A stretch of 64,000 nt of DNA from the NCBI GenBank assembly GCA_036346225.1, contig JARFIW010001257.1, positions 650,001 to 714,000 of the forward strand, in the 5' to 3' direction. Source of the DNA: Platerodrilus igneus. Its lineage: Eukaryota > Arthropoda > Insecta > Coleoptera > Lycidae. Numbering within the stretch: the stretch's first letter is position 1; each line of letters begins with the position of its first letter. Below are positions 21,201 to 32,243 of the stretch, in pieces. The notes beneath the pieces were generated by a model. The model worked only from the letters and a program-made list of their open reading frames with translations. It was not told the DNA's origin and made no database searches. Position numbers and translations under genes: made by a program.

Positions 21201-24200
21201 GAGATAGAGAGATAGGGAAATAGAGAGATAGAGAGATAAAGAGATAAAGAGATAGATATAGATGGAGAGATAGAGAGATAGCGCGGTAGAGAGATTGATA
21301 GAGAGATAGAGAGTTAAGGAGAAAGGGAGAAAAGAGATAGATAGTTAGAGAGATAGAGAGACAGAGAGAGAGAAAGAGAGACAGAGAGTTAAAGAAATAG
21401 AGAGATACAGGGCTAGAGAGATACAGAGATACAGAGATAGATAGATAGAAAAATGGAGAAATGGAAAGATGCACATATAAAGAAATAGAGAGATAGGTAG
21501 AGAGATACGAAGATAGATGGAGAGATAGGGAGATAGGGAGATAGGGAGATAGGGAGATAGGGCGATAGGGAGATACGGAGATAAAGAGATAGAGATATAG
21601 AGCGATAGAGAGATAGAGAGATAGAGAGATACAAAGATAGAGAGATAGAGAGATAGAGAGATAGAGAGATAGAGAGATAGAGAGATAGAGAGATAGAGAG
21701 ATAGAGAGATAGAGAGATAGAGAGATAGAGAGATAGAGATAGAGATAGAGAGATAGAGAGATAGAGAGATAGAGAGATAGAGAATAGAGAGATAGAGAAG
21801 AGAAATGAGGTGGAGAGATGGAGAGATGGAGAGATGGAGAGATGAAGAAAGATAGGAGGATAGAGAGAGAGAGATAGAAGATAGAGAGAGATAGAAGAGA
21901 TAGAGAGATAGGAGATAGAGAAGAGATAGAGAGATAGAGAGATAGAGATAGAGAGATGAGAGATAGAGAGAGAGATAGAGAGATAGAGATAGAGAGATAG
22001 AGAGATGAGAGATAGAGAGATAGAGAATAGAGATAGAGAGATAGAGAATAGAGAGTGGAGAGATGGAGAGATGGAGAGATGGAAGATAGAGATAGGAGAT
22101 AGAGAGAAGAGAGAAAGATAGAGATGGAGAGATAGAGATAGAGAAATAGAGAGGTGGAGAGATGGAGAGATGGAGAGATGGAGATGGAAAGATAGAGATA
22201 GGGAGATAGAGAGTGGAGAGAAGAGATGGAGAGATGAGAGATAGAGAGAGATAGAGATGAGAGATAGAGATAGAGAGTGGAGAGATGAGAGATGAGAGAG
22301 ATAGAGAGATAGAGAGATAGAGAGATAGAGAGATAGAGAGGTGGAGAGATGGAGAGATGGAAAGATAGAGAGATAGGGAGATAGAGAGATAGAGAAATAG
22401 AGAGGTGGAGAGATGGAGAGATTGAGAGATAGAGAGATAGGGTGATAGAGAGATAGAGAGATGGAGAGATGGAAAGATAGATAGAGAGATGGATGGAGAA
22501 ATGGAGAGATAGATGGAGAGATAGATGGAGAGAGATGGAGAGATAGCGAGATGGGGAGATGGAGAGATGGAGAGATATAGAGATGGAGAGATAGAGAGAT
22601 AGCGAGATAGGGAGATAGGGAGATAGAGAGGTAGAAAAATAGAATGATGATAGGTATAGCGGTAGAGAGATAGATAGAGAAATGGAGAGGTGGAAAGATA
22701 GAGAGCTAGAGAGATAGCGCTATAGAAAGATAGATAGAGAGATAGAGAGTTAGCGAGATATGGTGAAAAGAGATAAAGAGATAGAGAAGTAGAGAGGTAA
22801 AAAGGTAGAGAAATAGAGAGATAGAAAAATAGAGATAGAAAGATAGAGATAGAGAGAAAGAGAGATAAAGAGATAGAGAGAGATAGAGAGATAGAGAGAT
22901 AGAGAGGTAGAGAGATAGAGTGATAGAGAGATAGAGAGATAGAGAAATAGAGAGATAGAGAGATAAAGAGATAAAGAGATAGATAGAGATGGAGAGATAG
23001 AGAGATAGCGCGGTAGAGAGATTGATAGAGAGATAGAGAGTTAAGGAGAAAGGGAGAAAAGAGATAGATAGTTAGAGAGATAGAGAGACAGAGAGAGAGA
23101 AAGAGAGACAGAGAGTTAAAGAAATAGAGAGATACAGGGCTAGAGAGATACAGAGATACAGAGATAGATAGATAGAAAAATGGAGAGATGGAAAGATGCA
23201 CATATAAAGAAATAGAGAGATAGGTAGAGATACGAAGATAGATGGAGAGATAGGAGATAGGGAGATAGGGCGATAGGGAGATAAGGAGAGAGAAGAGATA
23301 GAGAGATGAAGAGGATAGAGAGATAGAGAGATGAGAGATAGAGAAGATAGAGATAGAGAGATAGAGAAGATAGAGATGAGAGATGAGAGATGAGAGATAG
23401 AGAGATAGAGATAGAGATAGAGAGATAGAGAGATAGAGAGATAGAGAGATAGAGAAGAGAGATAGAGATAGAGAGAGAGAGATAGAGAAGAGAGATGAGA
23501 GATAGAGAGATAGAGAGATAGAGAGATAGAGAGAGATAGAGAGATAGAGAGATAGAGATAGAGAGATAGAGAGATAGAGAGATAGAGAGATGAGAGAGAG
23601 ATAGAGATAGAGAGATAAGAGAGAGATAGAGAGAAGAGAGATGAGAGATAGAGATAGAGAGATAGAGATAGAGATGAGAGATAGAGAGATGAGAGATAGA
23701 GAGAAGAGAGATAGAGAGATAGAGAGATAGAGAGATAGAGATAGAGAGATGAGAGATGAGAGAGAGATAGAGATAGAGATAGAGAGATAGAGAGATAGAG
23801 AGATAGAGAGATAGAGAGATGAGAGAAGAGATGAGAGAAGAGAGATAGAGAGATAGAGAAGAGATAGAGATAGAGAGATAGAGAGATAGAGATGAGAGAG
23901 ATAGAGATAGAGATAGAGAGATAGAGATAGAGAGATAGAGAGATAGAGAGATAGAGAGAGATAGAGAGATAGAGAGATAGAGAGATAGAGAGATAGAGAG
24001 ATAGAGAGATGAGAGAGATGAGAGAGATAGAGAGATAGAGAGATAGAGAGATAGAGAGATGAGAGAGATGAGAGATAGAGAGATAGAGATAGAGAGATAG
24101 AGATGAGAGATGAGAGATGAGAGAGGAGATGAGAGATGAGAGATAAGAGATAGAGAGATAGAGAGATGGAAGATGGAGAGATGGAGATGGGAGATGAGAG

Positions 24201-24260
24201 AGATGAGAGAAGAAGAGAGATAGAGAGAAGAGAGATAGAGTGAGTAGGAGATAGAGAGAT
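18291..24260. repeat. GAGA/GATA satellite with higher-order repeats
   Basis: The plus strand is dominated by GAGAGATA 8-mers, so the minus strand is TATCTCTC. Rare landmark words recur: TGATGATAGG at 19061, 20906 and 22645; GCACATATAA at 19626, 21471 and 23198; GTTAAGGAGAAAGGG at 19468, 21313 and 23040, with a diverged version at 18304. This gives higher-order units of 1845 and about 1727-1739 bp, plus a shorter left unit of about 1164 bp. Each unit has an ordered, well conserved part and a part where the 8-bp register slips constantly (about 19760-20680, 21780-22450, 23280-24250). Some of these slips could be sequencing errors in low-complexity DNA. Confidence 0.93.
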
Positions 24261-25960
24261 AGATAGAGATAGATGAGAGATTAGAGATGAGAAGATCGGG
24301 AGATGAGAGATCGGAGATCGAGAAGATAGAAGATAAGTATGGAGAGATAGAGAGATGGAAGAGATCGGAGAGATAGGAGAGATGAGGAGATACGGAGATA
24401 CGGAGAGATTCAGAGAAAGTACAGAGATACAGCTGAGGTACAGAGAATACGAGATAGGAGAATACGGTAGATAGGAGAGATACAGAGAGATGCAGAAAAA
24501 TGGATTGGATACGAGAGATAGGAGATCGGAGAATACGGAGAGTTATGGAGAAATACAGGATAGAAGGACAGGAGAATACGGAGTGATACGGAGATAGGGA
24601 TACGAGAGATACGGAAATGAAAGAGATCATGAGTAGATAGCGAAGAGATATTCGGAGAGATTACGGAGAGATACAGAGAGATACGCGAGTAGAATACTGA
24701 AAGGATATGGAGAATACGGAAGAGATATGAGAGATACGAAGAGATTCTGAGAGATATGGAATATCGGAGAAACGTATGAGATGATACGGAGAGGAATACA
24801 AGAAACGGCAGATATGGGAGATGCGAAATTGAGATACGAAGATTTTAAAGATATCGAGGATACCGAGATATGGATGGATACGGAGAGATACAGAGCGATA
24901 CGGGGAGAGACTGAGAGATACGGAGAAATATGAAGAGATATAGGTATACGGAGAGATACGGAGCGATACACAGCCATATGGAGCCATACGCAGAGATACG
25001 GATAGATACGAAGATATTCGGAGGAATACCTAGAAATGCGTAGGAATACAGGTCGCTACGCGGCAGATACAGAAATTTACGCAGTGATACAGAGTGATAC
25101 GGAGTGACACGGAAAGATATAGAAAAATATTGAGAGAAGGATACGGAGATATATGGAGAAATACTGAGAGATACGGAGTGATACGGAGAGGTACAGAAAG
25201 TTGCAGAGAGATTAAAATAGATACAGAAACGAAGATATACGGAGAAATACGTAGACTTACGGAGAGATACTAAGATATACGGAGAGATAAGGGGGATATG
25301 GGGAGATAAGGAGGGACACGGAGAGATATAGCAAGACCTAGCGAGATATAGCATAATGTAGCGAGATATAGCGAGATATAGAAAGATATAGAGATACAGT
25401 GAGATACGGGAGATATAGGGAGATATAAAAGGATAAAGAAAACTAGAAGGATATAGAGGGAGATAGTGAGACATAGAAAAATATAGAGAGACATAGTGAC
25501 ATATAGTAACATCGAGCGGCATAGAGAGGCATAGGGAGACGTATAGAGACATAAAGAGTCATAAAGAGACATTAGGAGACATAGAATGACATGGAAAGAT
25601 ATAGAGGCATAGAGGGATATAAAGGGACATAAAAGTATATAGTAGGACATAGTCGGACATAGCAACACATAGAGAGACATTGGGGCACAGAAAGGCATAG
25701 AAAGGCATAGTGAGGCATAGAGAGGCATAGATATTGACAGATATAGAGTGATGTGGAGGAATATAGAGCGATGTAGAGAGATATAGAGACATTTAGAGAG
25801 GTATATAGAGATATATGGAGAAATATAGAGAGTTATAGAGCGATATAGAAAGATATAGAGGTATAGAGGGATATAGAGAAATATCGATAGATATAGAGAA
25901 ATATAGGGGCAGAGATACAGAGAGAGATAAGGGGACAGAGCGGCAGAAAGACAGAGGGAG
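24261..25960. repeat. Transitional 4/8-bp satellite (GATACGGA then GACATAGA words)
   Basis: The repeat word changes gradually: GAGATACG from about 24370 to 25280, then TAGCGAGATA near 25340, then GAGACATA and AGAGGCATA from about 25440 to 25800, then ATATAGAGA. The 4-bp phase persists but no stretch is a pure array. This looks like an old satellite that diverged by local slippage and point change. Confidence 0.85.
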
Positions 25961-26200
25961 AATGAATATATGCATGTGTGAAATTGAAAGGAATTGCATA
26001 GGTGAACGTGTCACTAAGTGAGTGCGAGGAGAAGGGAGAGAGGAAAAAGAAGAGAGCGAGGAAAGAATGGAGAGACAAAGAAAGTGGGAGTGTGTGAGAA
26101 TTTGAGAGGAAAAAGGGGTTTCTTGAAGAAGAATAAATATTTGCACGATTGTGAAATTGATAAAAACTGCATGAGTGAACGTGGCAATAAATGAGGGAAA
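25961..26200. repeat. Diverged direct duplication at the satellite junction
   Basis: About 60 bp beginning AATGAATATATGCATG at 25961 recurs in diverged form from 26132 (AATAAATATTTGCACG), followed in both by GTGAAATTGA, a GCAT-containing stretch and GTGAACGTG. The offset is about 171 bp. Between them is a purine-rich GGAGAAGGGAGAGAGG segment. Confidence 0.65.
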
Positions 26201-29200
26201 TGGATCGTCTGCGAGTTAGAGAGTGAGTTGGTAGGTAATCGCGCTAGTGAATCATTGAACGTCAATGAACGAGTTAGTAAGAGAGTGAGACAGTGAGTGA
26301 ATGAGCATGTTGGACCGTTGATGTGTCAGTCCACGAGCGTGTCAGTTAGCGAGTGAGTGAATCACTAAGTGTCTCTTGAGAAATTGCGGATTGAGTTAGT
26401 TAGTGTGTCGATCAGCATGTTGGGACTGAACCAGTAAGTGCCCGAATGAGTGTTTCAGTGGAGTAAAAGAGTGGGTGAGTTAATGAGAGAGTTAGGAAGA
26501 CAGTGCCGGTCAAGTTGGAGAGTACGCCAATGAGTGTATCGGCAAGTTGCTTAATGAATTCTGTATGAGCGAGTGAAAATAAATAAGCGAGTGTCGGTCG
26601 GTCAGTAGGTCGGTCCGTCGATGAGTGAATCAGTAGGTTACTGAGTTGCTCTGGGAAACAGTGAGTATGTTAGTCGGTTGGTGAATGAGCGGGTTGGTTG
26701 GTGAATAAGTCGGTGAGTGAATCAGTGAGAGTGATTGCTAGGTTGTTGGATTGCACTTAGAGTGTAAGTGAGTGTGTTGGCGGTAACCCACGAATGAATC
26801 ATTGGCTAAATCAGTAAGTGGATTGGGCGATCAGTTGGCCGGTCAAAAGTGAGTGAGTGAGTTTCGATCGATTAGGTATTCGGTGAGTGAGTAAATGAGT
26901 AAGTCTGTGAATATGTTAGTCAGTCAACGGTTGAATGAGGGTGTCAATCGGTCGCTCCGCGATAGTCAGTGAGTAAGTGTGACCATCGTTCGGTCGAGTG
27001 AGTTATCGGATGAGCGGTCAGAAGATCTCGGTTAACGTGTTTTAGAATAAGGCAGTGAGGAAGCGAGTGTGACGGTCGGTCGGCCTGCCGGCGAGTAAGT
27101 GAGTGTCGAACGATAGCTCGACGAGTGAGTAAGTGTAGTGATTGGTTCAAATGTGAGCCAATAAGTTAGTTAAACAGTGTAAAAGTCGGTTAGTAAGTGT
27201 GTCGTTTGATGAGTTGCCGAATGAATCTGTGAGTGATTCAATGATTGGTATAGGGTATCGGTCGGCTAGCGCATGAGCGAGTAAGTGAACGCGCGATTTA
27301 ATGAACGAGTGTCGGTCCGTGAGTGAGTATGTTGATCGATGAGTTGACGAACGAGGCAGTGAATGAGATTGTCGTTCGATAAGACGGTAGACGAGTAAGT
27401 CACTGAGTGTATCGGTCGACAAATGTATTGCTGACTAAGTGGGTTTGTTCGTTGGCAAGGAAATGAGTGAGTGTTACTCGATCGACCAGTCAGCAAGGGA
27501 GTCTGAAGATAAGCTGGTGAGTATATTGGTCGGCCGGCCAGTCGGCGAGTGGTTGGGTAGTCGATGCGTCGATCGGCGAGGAGTATGTCAATAGGTCGGT
27601 CGATGCGTGAGTCAGGGAATGAAAGAGTGAATCAATAAAAATGTGTCGCTCGGCGAAATAGGGGGTGAAGCAGTGAGTGAGTCAGTGAGTGATTCAGTGA
27701 GTAATATAGTACATGTGTCGATCGGTCAGTAGATCGATTGGTCAGTGAGTAAAAATGCATGGGTGGGTGAGTCAGTGAGTGTGTCGATCGACGAGTTGTG
27801 AATGAGTAAATAGGTTAGTCAATAGATTAGTAAAAGTGTGCCAGTTGGTGAGCTGGGAGTGAGTCGGTAGATAGGTGTGCCAATAAATGAGTCGTGTATG
27901 AGCGCGATACTGAGTGTATCAAGGTGGAGTCAGTAAGTGAGAGAGCGAAAGTGAGTTAGCGTTAGTAGGAGTGTCGACTGGTGAGTAGGTCGGTCGGTTG
28001 ACTAGTGAGTTATCGAGCTAATCTGAGTCAGACAAGTCAGTTAGCGAGTGCATCGATTGCTGGATGAAAGAATGAGACGATATGCAAATGAATCGGCGAG
28101 TGAATCATTAAATTTGTAAGTTAGTAAGTAGTTGATAAGTCAAAGAGTGTCAGTTAATAGGTTAAACGGCAAGTTTTGATGTGAATCTTACGTGAGTGAG
28201 TTAGTGAGTTAGTCTGCGAGTTGGTAAGCGAATTTTGGTCGACCATTTAGTGAGCGGGTCGGTCGGCAAACGAGACGGTGAGTGAGTCAGTGAGTGTGTT
28301 TTACGGTAGGTCGTTCTATTGCCGCTTGGCAAATGAGTCAGTGAGTGTATTGGTAACAAGTGGCCCAATGAGTCACTGAATAATTCAGTGAGTGGGTTGG
28401 TCGGTTAGTTGGCCGAACGGAAAGTGAATGAGTGAGTTTTGGTCGTTCGGATAGCCGGCGATTAAGTCTATGGATATGTTGGTCGGTCGGCGAGTGAGTG
28501 AGTGTGTCAGTTGGTTAGTCAATAAGAGTCGGTGAGTAAATGTGGCAATCGTTCGGTAGGTTAGTGAGTTAGTGGGTGAGTGGTTAGTAAGTGTTGGCCG
28601 GTGCGCGGCAGAATCAATCAGTGAGAGATGGAGGGTGACAACCTTTCGGTCAATCTGCAATTGAGTGTCCAACGATAGCTCGGTGAGTGAGTAAATGTCT
28701 ATATCGGTCAAAAAGTGAGCAAGTGAGGGAGTCGGTAAAAGAATGCATGAGTCTGTAGTGAGTGAGTAGTGAGCGTGTTCCGGTTAACGAGTAGCGGAAT
28801 GAATCAGTGAGTGATTTAGTGTGTGTTATAGTGTCGGCTAGCTGTTGCATGAGTCAATGAACGGGAAATTGATTTCATGAATGAGTGTCGGTCGGTGAAT
28901 GAGTATGTCGCTCGGTACGTCGGCCGGTGGATTAATCAGTGGGTGTATCGGTCGACGTATGTATTACTGAATGAGTAAGTCTGCAAGTGAGTGAGTGTCG
29001 GTAGATCAGTCAGCTAGCGAGTGGCTCAGAGAGTTAGTTGGTGAGTATCTTGGTCGGTCAGCCAGTCCGCGAGCCGGTGGATAGTCGATGGGTCGATCGA
29101 AGAGTATGTCGATCGATCGGTCGACGAGTAAATCAGTGAGCAAATCAGTGAGAATGTGTCGCTCGGCAAGTAGGGGATAAACCACTGAGCGAGTCAGTGA

Positions 29201-29965
29201 TTGGTGTAGTATGTGTGCATGTCGATCGGCCAGTAGATTGGTTGGTCTGCGAGTGAGAGTGAATGACTGTGAGCCAGTGAGGGTATGTCGGCCAGCAAGT
29301 GGTGAGTGTTTGAGTGAATGCGTCAGGGAGTCGGTGAGTGAGTGAATCAGTGAGTGTCGATTACGAGTTGGGGAGAGAATTAGTGAATGAGTCTGCCAGT
29401 CAGCTAACCAGTCGACAAAGTAGGGTGTTGATTCATGGATCGGCAAATGTGTCGATTGGTCGGTCGGTGAATTCATCAATGAATGAATCAGTGTAGAATG
29501 AAAGTGAAGGTATTGGTGGGTGAGTTGTGGAGTCAATAAGTGAGCAAGCGATAATGTTTTAGTGAGTGTTAGTAAGAGTGTAGCTCGGTGAGTTGATTGG
29601 TCGGTTGGAAAGTGAGCTGGTCTGAGTGAAGCAATAAGTGTGACAATGAGTGTGTCGGTCGGTGAGTATATGAGATGATACGCAAATGAATCGGCGGATG
29701 TCATTTAATGATTTAGTTAGTGAGTGTGTTTGTTTGCTCGTCAACGAATAAGTCAGTGACTCTGCCGGCGAATGGGTAATTGAACAAATCAGTAAGTGAG
29801 TGAGTAAGAAGGTTGGCCAGTCGGCAAGTGAGTAACCATTATCGATCGGACGGTTGGCGGGAGTCAATGAGTGAGCGTGTCAATTGGTCAGTCGGCAAGT
29901 GAGTAAGTGAGTGAGCAAGTATGACTCGGTCGGCAAGTTGTATAGTGAGCCGGTGACTGAATGGA
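26201..29965. repeat. GTGA/GTCG 4-bp-phased satellite with about 1.57-kb units
   Basis: Nearly every 4-bp word begins with GT or G (GTGAGTGA, GTCAGTGA, GTCGGTCGG, GTTGGTCG), and the plus strand is very poor in runs of C. The order of words repeats at long range: GTCGGCTAGC at 27261 and 28833, ATGTGTCGCTCGGC at 27641 and 29154, GCAAATGAATCGGCG at 28084 and 29682, and CGATAGCTCG near 27111 and 28672. This gives a unit of about 1.51-1.60 kb present about twice, with a partial earlier one. Minus-strand frames of the type SLTHSLTD are by-products. Confidence 0.88.
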
Positions 29966-31408
29966 TACTGTAACGGACAATGATCTGTTTATTTATTGGG
30001 CCATTGGTTTGATATATAACATCGAAATACATATGTATTAAAGTTAAAGATTTAACCGCAAATATGAAAAAAGAAAATATTACTCTTATATCAAACGGGA
30101 GTCGAGTATTGATTTATTTAAATCGATCTTTTCCTCAAAATCGTTTCCTATACGTGGCTTATTTCAAAAATTCCAAAGATAATTCAAATAAAATGCATTA
30201 AAATATAATCTCGATAATCAATCAATACGATAAAACTGTTATTTTCTCTAACGCCTGCTGTTAATATGTATTATTTGTATAATTATAAATTTGTAACTCA
30301 TTAATAACACAAAAACTAGACGAAGACTGGAATTTTTGATTCCGCACTAAATAATTTTAATAACAAAAGTCTTTTCTATCGAAGCAATTGATGCGAGTAT
30401 AAATCGCTTTACGTAAAATTGGAAGCTCAGGTCTTGAACGATAATTCATTTTTTAAGAAATTGAAATAACTTTAAAATTGAACAACGATCAATAAACACT
30501 CAAGGACAACTCACGAGGTTGTTGACGTGTCTAAATACTATGACAATAGACCGAAACAAAGTTTTATTGCATTTAACTAATTAATTATTTGGCGACAGTG
30601 GTTTCCACAACATAAAGTTGTTTACAAATATAACGTAAACATGCTTTTATATTAATTAGCGTAATTATAGAATATGATCATAGAATTTGGGTGAAAATGT
30701 TATAAAACCTGAAGACTAAGTTAATTTTATTTTTATGCATTACTTCACACCGTGATGTACCAATTTTAAGTGAACACTCAATTCAAGAAGAATTCTATGC
30801 TGAGTATATAATTCGCCAAAAAGACTAAATACAACATTTTATTCAGGTGCACATTATTATATTAACAAGTCTATTTATGTCTACACCACAATGGTACTGC
30901 TACAGTAATATGAGATTTAAGAACAAATAATATTTTGTTTAGGACAAACCGCAATCTTAAGTGATTTTTTTAAAATCAAACTATACAAAGATCGATAATT
31001 ATTAATACGTATAAATACATAGGAACTTGTATATGCGGAGGAAAGAATCTGTTCTCCATAACGCACCTAAAATTATATGTTATGGCAAAATCGGTAGTTT
31101 AATTACTGGCTGGATTCAGACGCAAACACACCGTTGAATTGATGCGCTTCTATCCCTTCCATGCTACTGCAATGTTGCCAATAATAAGAGGCCACATCGT
31201 ACGAGAATTATAACATTTACTGAAGGAAACATATATGGAGGTCTCTTTGTAGTATCCGTCGATGTATCAAAACGCTAGCGCCAGTGGCTAACGCAAGGAA
31301 CTAAAACCCCTATGAAATCATAAAACAGGCATAGTGACCTCCACAAAATTTTTGCAGTTATGCTCTATGCACCCTATAGATTATTTACATGCACGAAATT
31401 GTTAAATA
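29966..31408. other. Unassigned AT-rich spacer
   Basis: No coding frame or known repeat recognised. Words such as GGAGGTC recur between 31230 and 31490 and may belong to an undescribed short repeat. Confidence 0.35.
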
Positions 31409-31440
31409 CGCTATGGCCTCCGATTTCGGAGGCCATAGCG
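31409..31440. repeat. Perfect 15-bp-arm palindrome
   Basis: The left arm CGCTATGGCCTCCGA and its exact reverse complement are separated by two bases. It would form a strong hairpin. A diverged half-copy (GGAGGTCGTAGCG) follows near 31481. Confidence 0.85.
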
Positions 31441-31500
31441 TCATATATGAGGTCTCAACGTATACATTATACGAAATTTGGAGGTCGTAGCGCATAGTTA

Positions 31501-31504
<4 letters not shown>

Positions 31505-31545
<41 letters not shown>
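31505..31545. repeat. (TA)n microsatellite
   Basis: An AT run of about 40 bp directly left of the palindromic SINE-tail copy. Confidence 0.95.
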
Positions 31546-31548
<3 letters not shown>

Positions 31549-31800
31549 TAACAGTTATAAGATGAAACGAAAACCCAACTTTTTATGTAAAGTTGAATTA
31601 CCATTTCAAATCGAACTGGTTCAAATTCTGCTGCAGCTGTTCTTTTAACAGTTTTCAATTACCAGTTCGATTTGAAATGGTAATTCAACATTACATACAA
31701 AGTTGGGTTTTTATTTCATTTTATAACTGTGAATATATATTAACGAACATGCATTTGCATTCCAAATGTGGATTATTCCTCTTCGCTATTTAAAAATATA
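31546..31800. mobile_element. Palindromic (fold-back) SINE tail copy
   Basis: The right part (about 31620-31800) matches the 3' part of the tRNA-derived SINE at 31968-32189, from the end of its tRNA region (GGTTCAAATTCTGCTGCAGC) through AACAGTTTTCAATT and CCAGTTCGATTTGAAATGG. Where the rest of the tRNA head should be, 31546-31620 carries an inverted copy of the tail instead. The result is arms of about 73-75 bp (31546-31620 and 31661-31733) around a 40-nt loop. Confidence 0.75.
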
Positions 31801-31967
31801 TTTACATCTTTGTATTATCCGAACGCAGCAAAATAGTATGATCAAGTTATTTGTACATGAATTATGTATATAACTTGAATCAATTTCCTTAAAAATGCAA
31901 GACATAATTGAAAATCGAAATAAGAACAAGCATCAGTAGTATAAATTCTAACACCTTCTAAACAATT

Positions 31968-32040
31968 GGCTGCATAGCTCAGTTGGTTAGAGCGTTGATC
32001 CAGCAAATCAATGGTCGCAAGTTCAAATCCTGCTGCAGCT
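31968..32040 (+). tRNA. tRNA-like SINE head (AGC loop), probably not a working tRNA
   Basis: The 73 nt fold as a cloverleaf. The acceptor GGCTGCA pairs with TGCAGCT, with G1 facing U72. The D stem is GCTC/GAGC. The anticodon stem TTGAT/ATCAA encloses loop CCAGCAA, giving anticodon AGC (Ala). The T stem GCAAG/CCTGC has one A-C mismatch around loop TTCAAAT. Position 33 is C instead of the near-universal U, and the 3:70 pair is C-G, not the G-U that marks tRNA-Ala. With the repeated SINE tail, this argues for a SINE head. Confidence 0.6.
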
Positions 32041-32187
32041 GTTCTTTTAACGGTTTTCAATTACCAGTTCGATTTGAAATGGCGATTCAACTTTACATAA
32101 AAAGTTGGGTTTTCATTTTATCCTATAACTGTTAATATATATTAACAAACAGGCATTTGCATTCCAAATGTGGATTATTCTTCTTCG

Positions 32188-32189
<2 letters not shown>
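31968..32189 (+). mobile_element. tRNA-derived SINE
   Basis: A tRNA-like head (31968-32040) is followed by a unique tail of about 150 bp with CAGTTCGATTTGAAATGGCG and AAAGTTGGGTTTTCATTTTA, ending at a TA tract. The Pol III A box is TAGCTCAGTTGG, and a B-box-like GTTCAAATCC follows. The tail is shared with the fold-back copy at 31620-31800, so this is a repeat family, not a lone tRNA gene. Confidence 0.8.

Positions 32190-32240
<51 letters not shown>
32190..32240. repeat. (TA)n tract between SINE and mariner-type element
   Basis: An AT run of about 50 bp. It forms the SINE's right edge and the left flank of the DNA transposon. Confidence 0.95.

Positions 32241-32243
<3 letters not shown>

Noticed and set aside
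18291..24260. GATA satellite as proof of a sex chromosome
   Set aside because: GATA repeats are enriched on sex chromosomes in some animals, but nothing in this window tests location.
18247..24630. Minus-strand open frames of 1075, 618 and 496 codons rich in Ser, Leu and Tyr
   Set aside because: They are translations of TATCTCTC repeats. The 8-bp unit contains no stop in any minus-strand frame, so all frames stay open. There is no protein domain and no start or splice context.
26944..29867. Minus-strand frames rich in Thr, His, Ser, Leu and Asp
   Set aside because: By-products of the GTGA/GTCG repeat, which yields SLTHSLTD in several frames.
18291..29965. CRISPR array
   Set aside because: The repeats are 4-8-bp simple words without spacers of unique sequence, in a eukaryotic transposon-rich setting.
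31968..32040. A working tRNA-Ala gene
   Set aside because: Position 33 is C, the 3:70 Ala identity pair is absent, and the sequence continues into a tail shared with another repeat copy.
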